DNA of 39,045 nucleotides, taken from positions 1 through 39,045 of the forward strand of contig CACLQX010000004.1 in NCBI GenBank assembly GCA_902609185.1, in the 5' to 3' direction. The notes beneath the pieces were generated by a model that was not told where the DNA came from, did no database searches, and saw only the letters and a list, made by a program, of their open reading frames with translations. Made by a program: the position numbers and the translations under genes. The stretch comes from an uncultured Bacteroidota bacterium (GTDB taxonomy: Bacteria > Bacteroidota > Bacteroidia > Flavobacteriales > Flavobacteriaceae). Positions 38,149 through 39,045 of the stretch are shown in pieces. The stretch's first letter is position 1; each line of letters starts with the position of its first letter.

Positions 38149-39045
38149 TTAGTCTGCTGGATCATTTGTAATTATCCAAAACCAACCTAAACCGCCTGAA
38201 CCTACTGTTCTTAAGATAATTCTATTTGATGATCTGGATAAGATCGTGTAATCATGTGAACCAACATAAAATCCCATAAAACCAACTCCTGTAAAATTAA
38301 TAGTTTCGACACCTCCAGGTGCTGAGATCGACCATTTTTCATCAAAACTTTCAAAAGGATAATTGGTGTATTCATTATCTCCATTTCTAGTTTGTCCTCT
38401 GTCTCCACCTAAATCTGCTTCCATTGGATCTGCTTTTCCAAAAATTTGACCGTCAGGGCCAACATCAAAACTAAAAGTTCCATCAGATGCAAAAGTATAT
38501 CTATCATCATACATCCCAGTTGAAGCCTTGTCGTATGGGTTTGCACCCCACCACCATGGTTCAGGAGCATCAGATGGTCCAACACCCATATGTCTCCATT
38601 CTTCAGCTTTTACTCTCCAATTTCCAGTCTGCAATGCTGCAACAAGCTCAGCCGGTGGAGTATAAGTTACAAGTACTTCAACAGCTAACGCTGCACTTGA
38701 TGTAGTTCCACCTTTTCCAACAGCAATTGCAGTAACAGTGTATGTATTAGTACCTAATTGCGAAAATGTATAAGTGTGAGTTCCGCTACTACTCATGGTT
38801 TCAACTCCATCATTAACAAACTTATATGCAATAGCACCTTCAGCAGTTACTGTGAAAGTAACCTCTCCAGATCCATCTCCAAATGGATTATCGGAGTCTT
38901 GTCCTGCAATATCAGATGTTACTTGAACATTTGATGGTGCCACAATATCTCCAAAACTAAATTCATCATTTTCAGCAAAGCTATCAACTTCACAGCTCGT
39001 AAAAGCTACCATTAGTAGTGAGGCAATTACAATTTTAAATAGTGT
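38149..39045 (-). CDS. PKD-X surface lipoprotein (putative glycan-binding protein), 5' truncated by window edge
   Basis: Frame open to the window end (TLFKIVIASLLMVAFTSCEVDSF: lipoprotein signal), so ATG 39012 is not necessarily the start. PKD-like FGDGSGEVTFTVTAEGAIAYKF...TYTFSQLGTNTYTVTAIA followed by the X module shared with the GH16 protein. Confidence 0.82.
   Translation of the reverse strand, partial: TLFKIVIASLLMVAFTSCEVDSFAENDEFSFGDIVAPSNVQVTSDIAGQDSDNPFGDGSGEVTFTVTAEGAIAYKFVNDGVETMSSSGTHTYTFSQLGTNTYTVTAIAVGKGGTTSSAALAVEVLVTYTPPAELVAALQTGNWRVKAEEWRHMGVGPSDAPEPWWWGANPYDKASTGMYDDRYTFASDGTFSFDVGPDGQIFGKADPMEADLGGDRGQTRNGDNEYTNYPFESFDEKWSISAPGGVETINFTGVGFMGFYVGSHDYTILSRSSNRIILRTVGSGGLGWFWIITNDPAD

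Noticed and set aside
1-39045. CRISPR arrays, transposases, prophage or known defence systems
   Set aside because: No regularly spaced repeats, Cas, transposase, integrase, phage structural or restriction-modification signatures were seen in the translations or sequence.

Overview
AT-rich 39-kb window with gene content and promoter style typical of marine Bacteroidetes/Flavobacteriia, densely coding. Left part (about 1-18.8 kb): a surface-polysaccharide locus with a C-terminal FnlC/WbjD-type UDP-sugar 2-epimerase, a WbuB-like GT4, a compact ACP / AMP-ligase / SDR / GNAT-like acyl module, an XrtA-type polysaccharide deacetylase, rfbB, a PF14907-like nucleotidyltransferase, rfbC, rfbD, Wzz- and Wza/SLBB-type export genes on the opposite strand, a short UDP-sugar dehydrogenase, ahcY-metK, and a DegT aminotransferase. 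Middle (about 18.9-34.6 kb): housekeeping genes (tRNA-Leu(CAA), prs, rplY, pth, ribF, serS, rsmA, mgtE, 2-hydroxyacid dehydrogenase, lysC, GNAT, mfd, ACT protein, metG). Right end: the distal part of a probable laminarin-type polysaccharide utilization locus (GH3, PKD-X-GH16 lipoprotein, PKD-X lipoprotein running off the edge). The best candidates for something under-described are the ACP-dependent acyl module inside the glycan locus and the shared 'X' module next to PKD in the GH16 enzyme and the neighbouring lipoprotein. No CRISPR, rRNA, transposase or prophage genes were recognised. All family calls come from reading translations and motifs; no database search was run.
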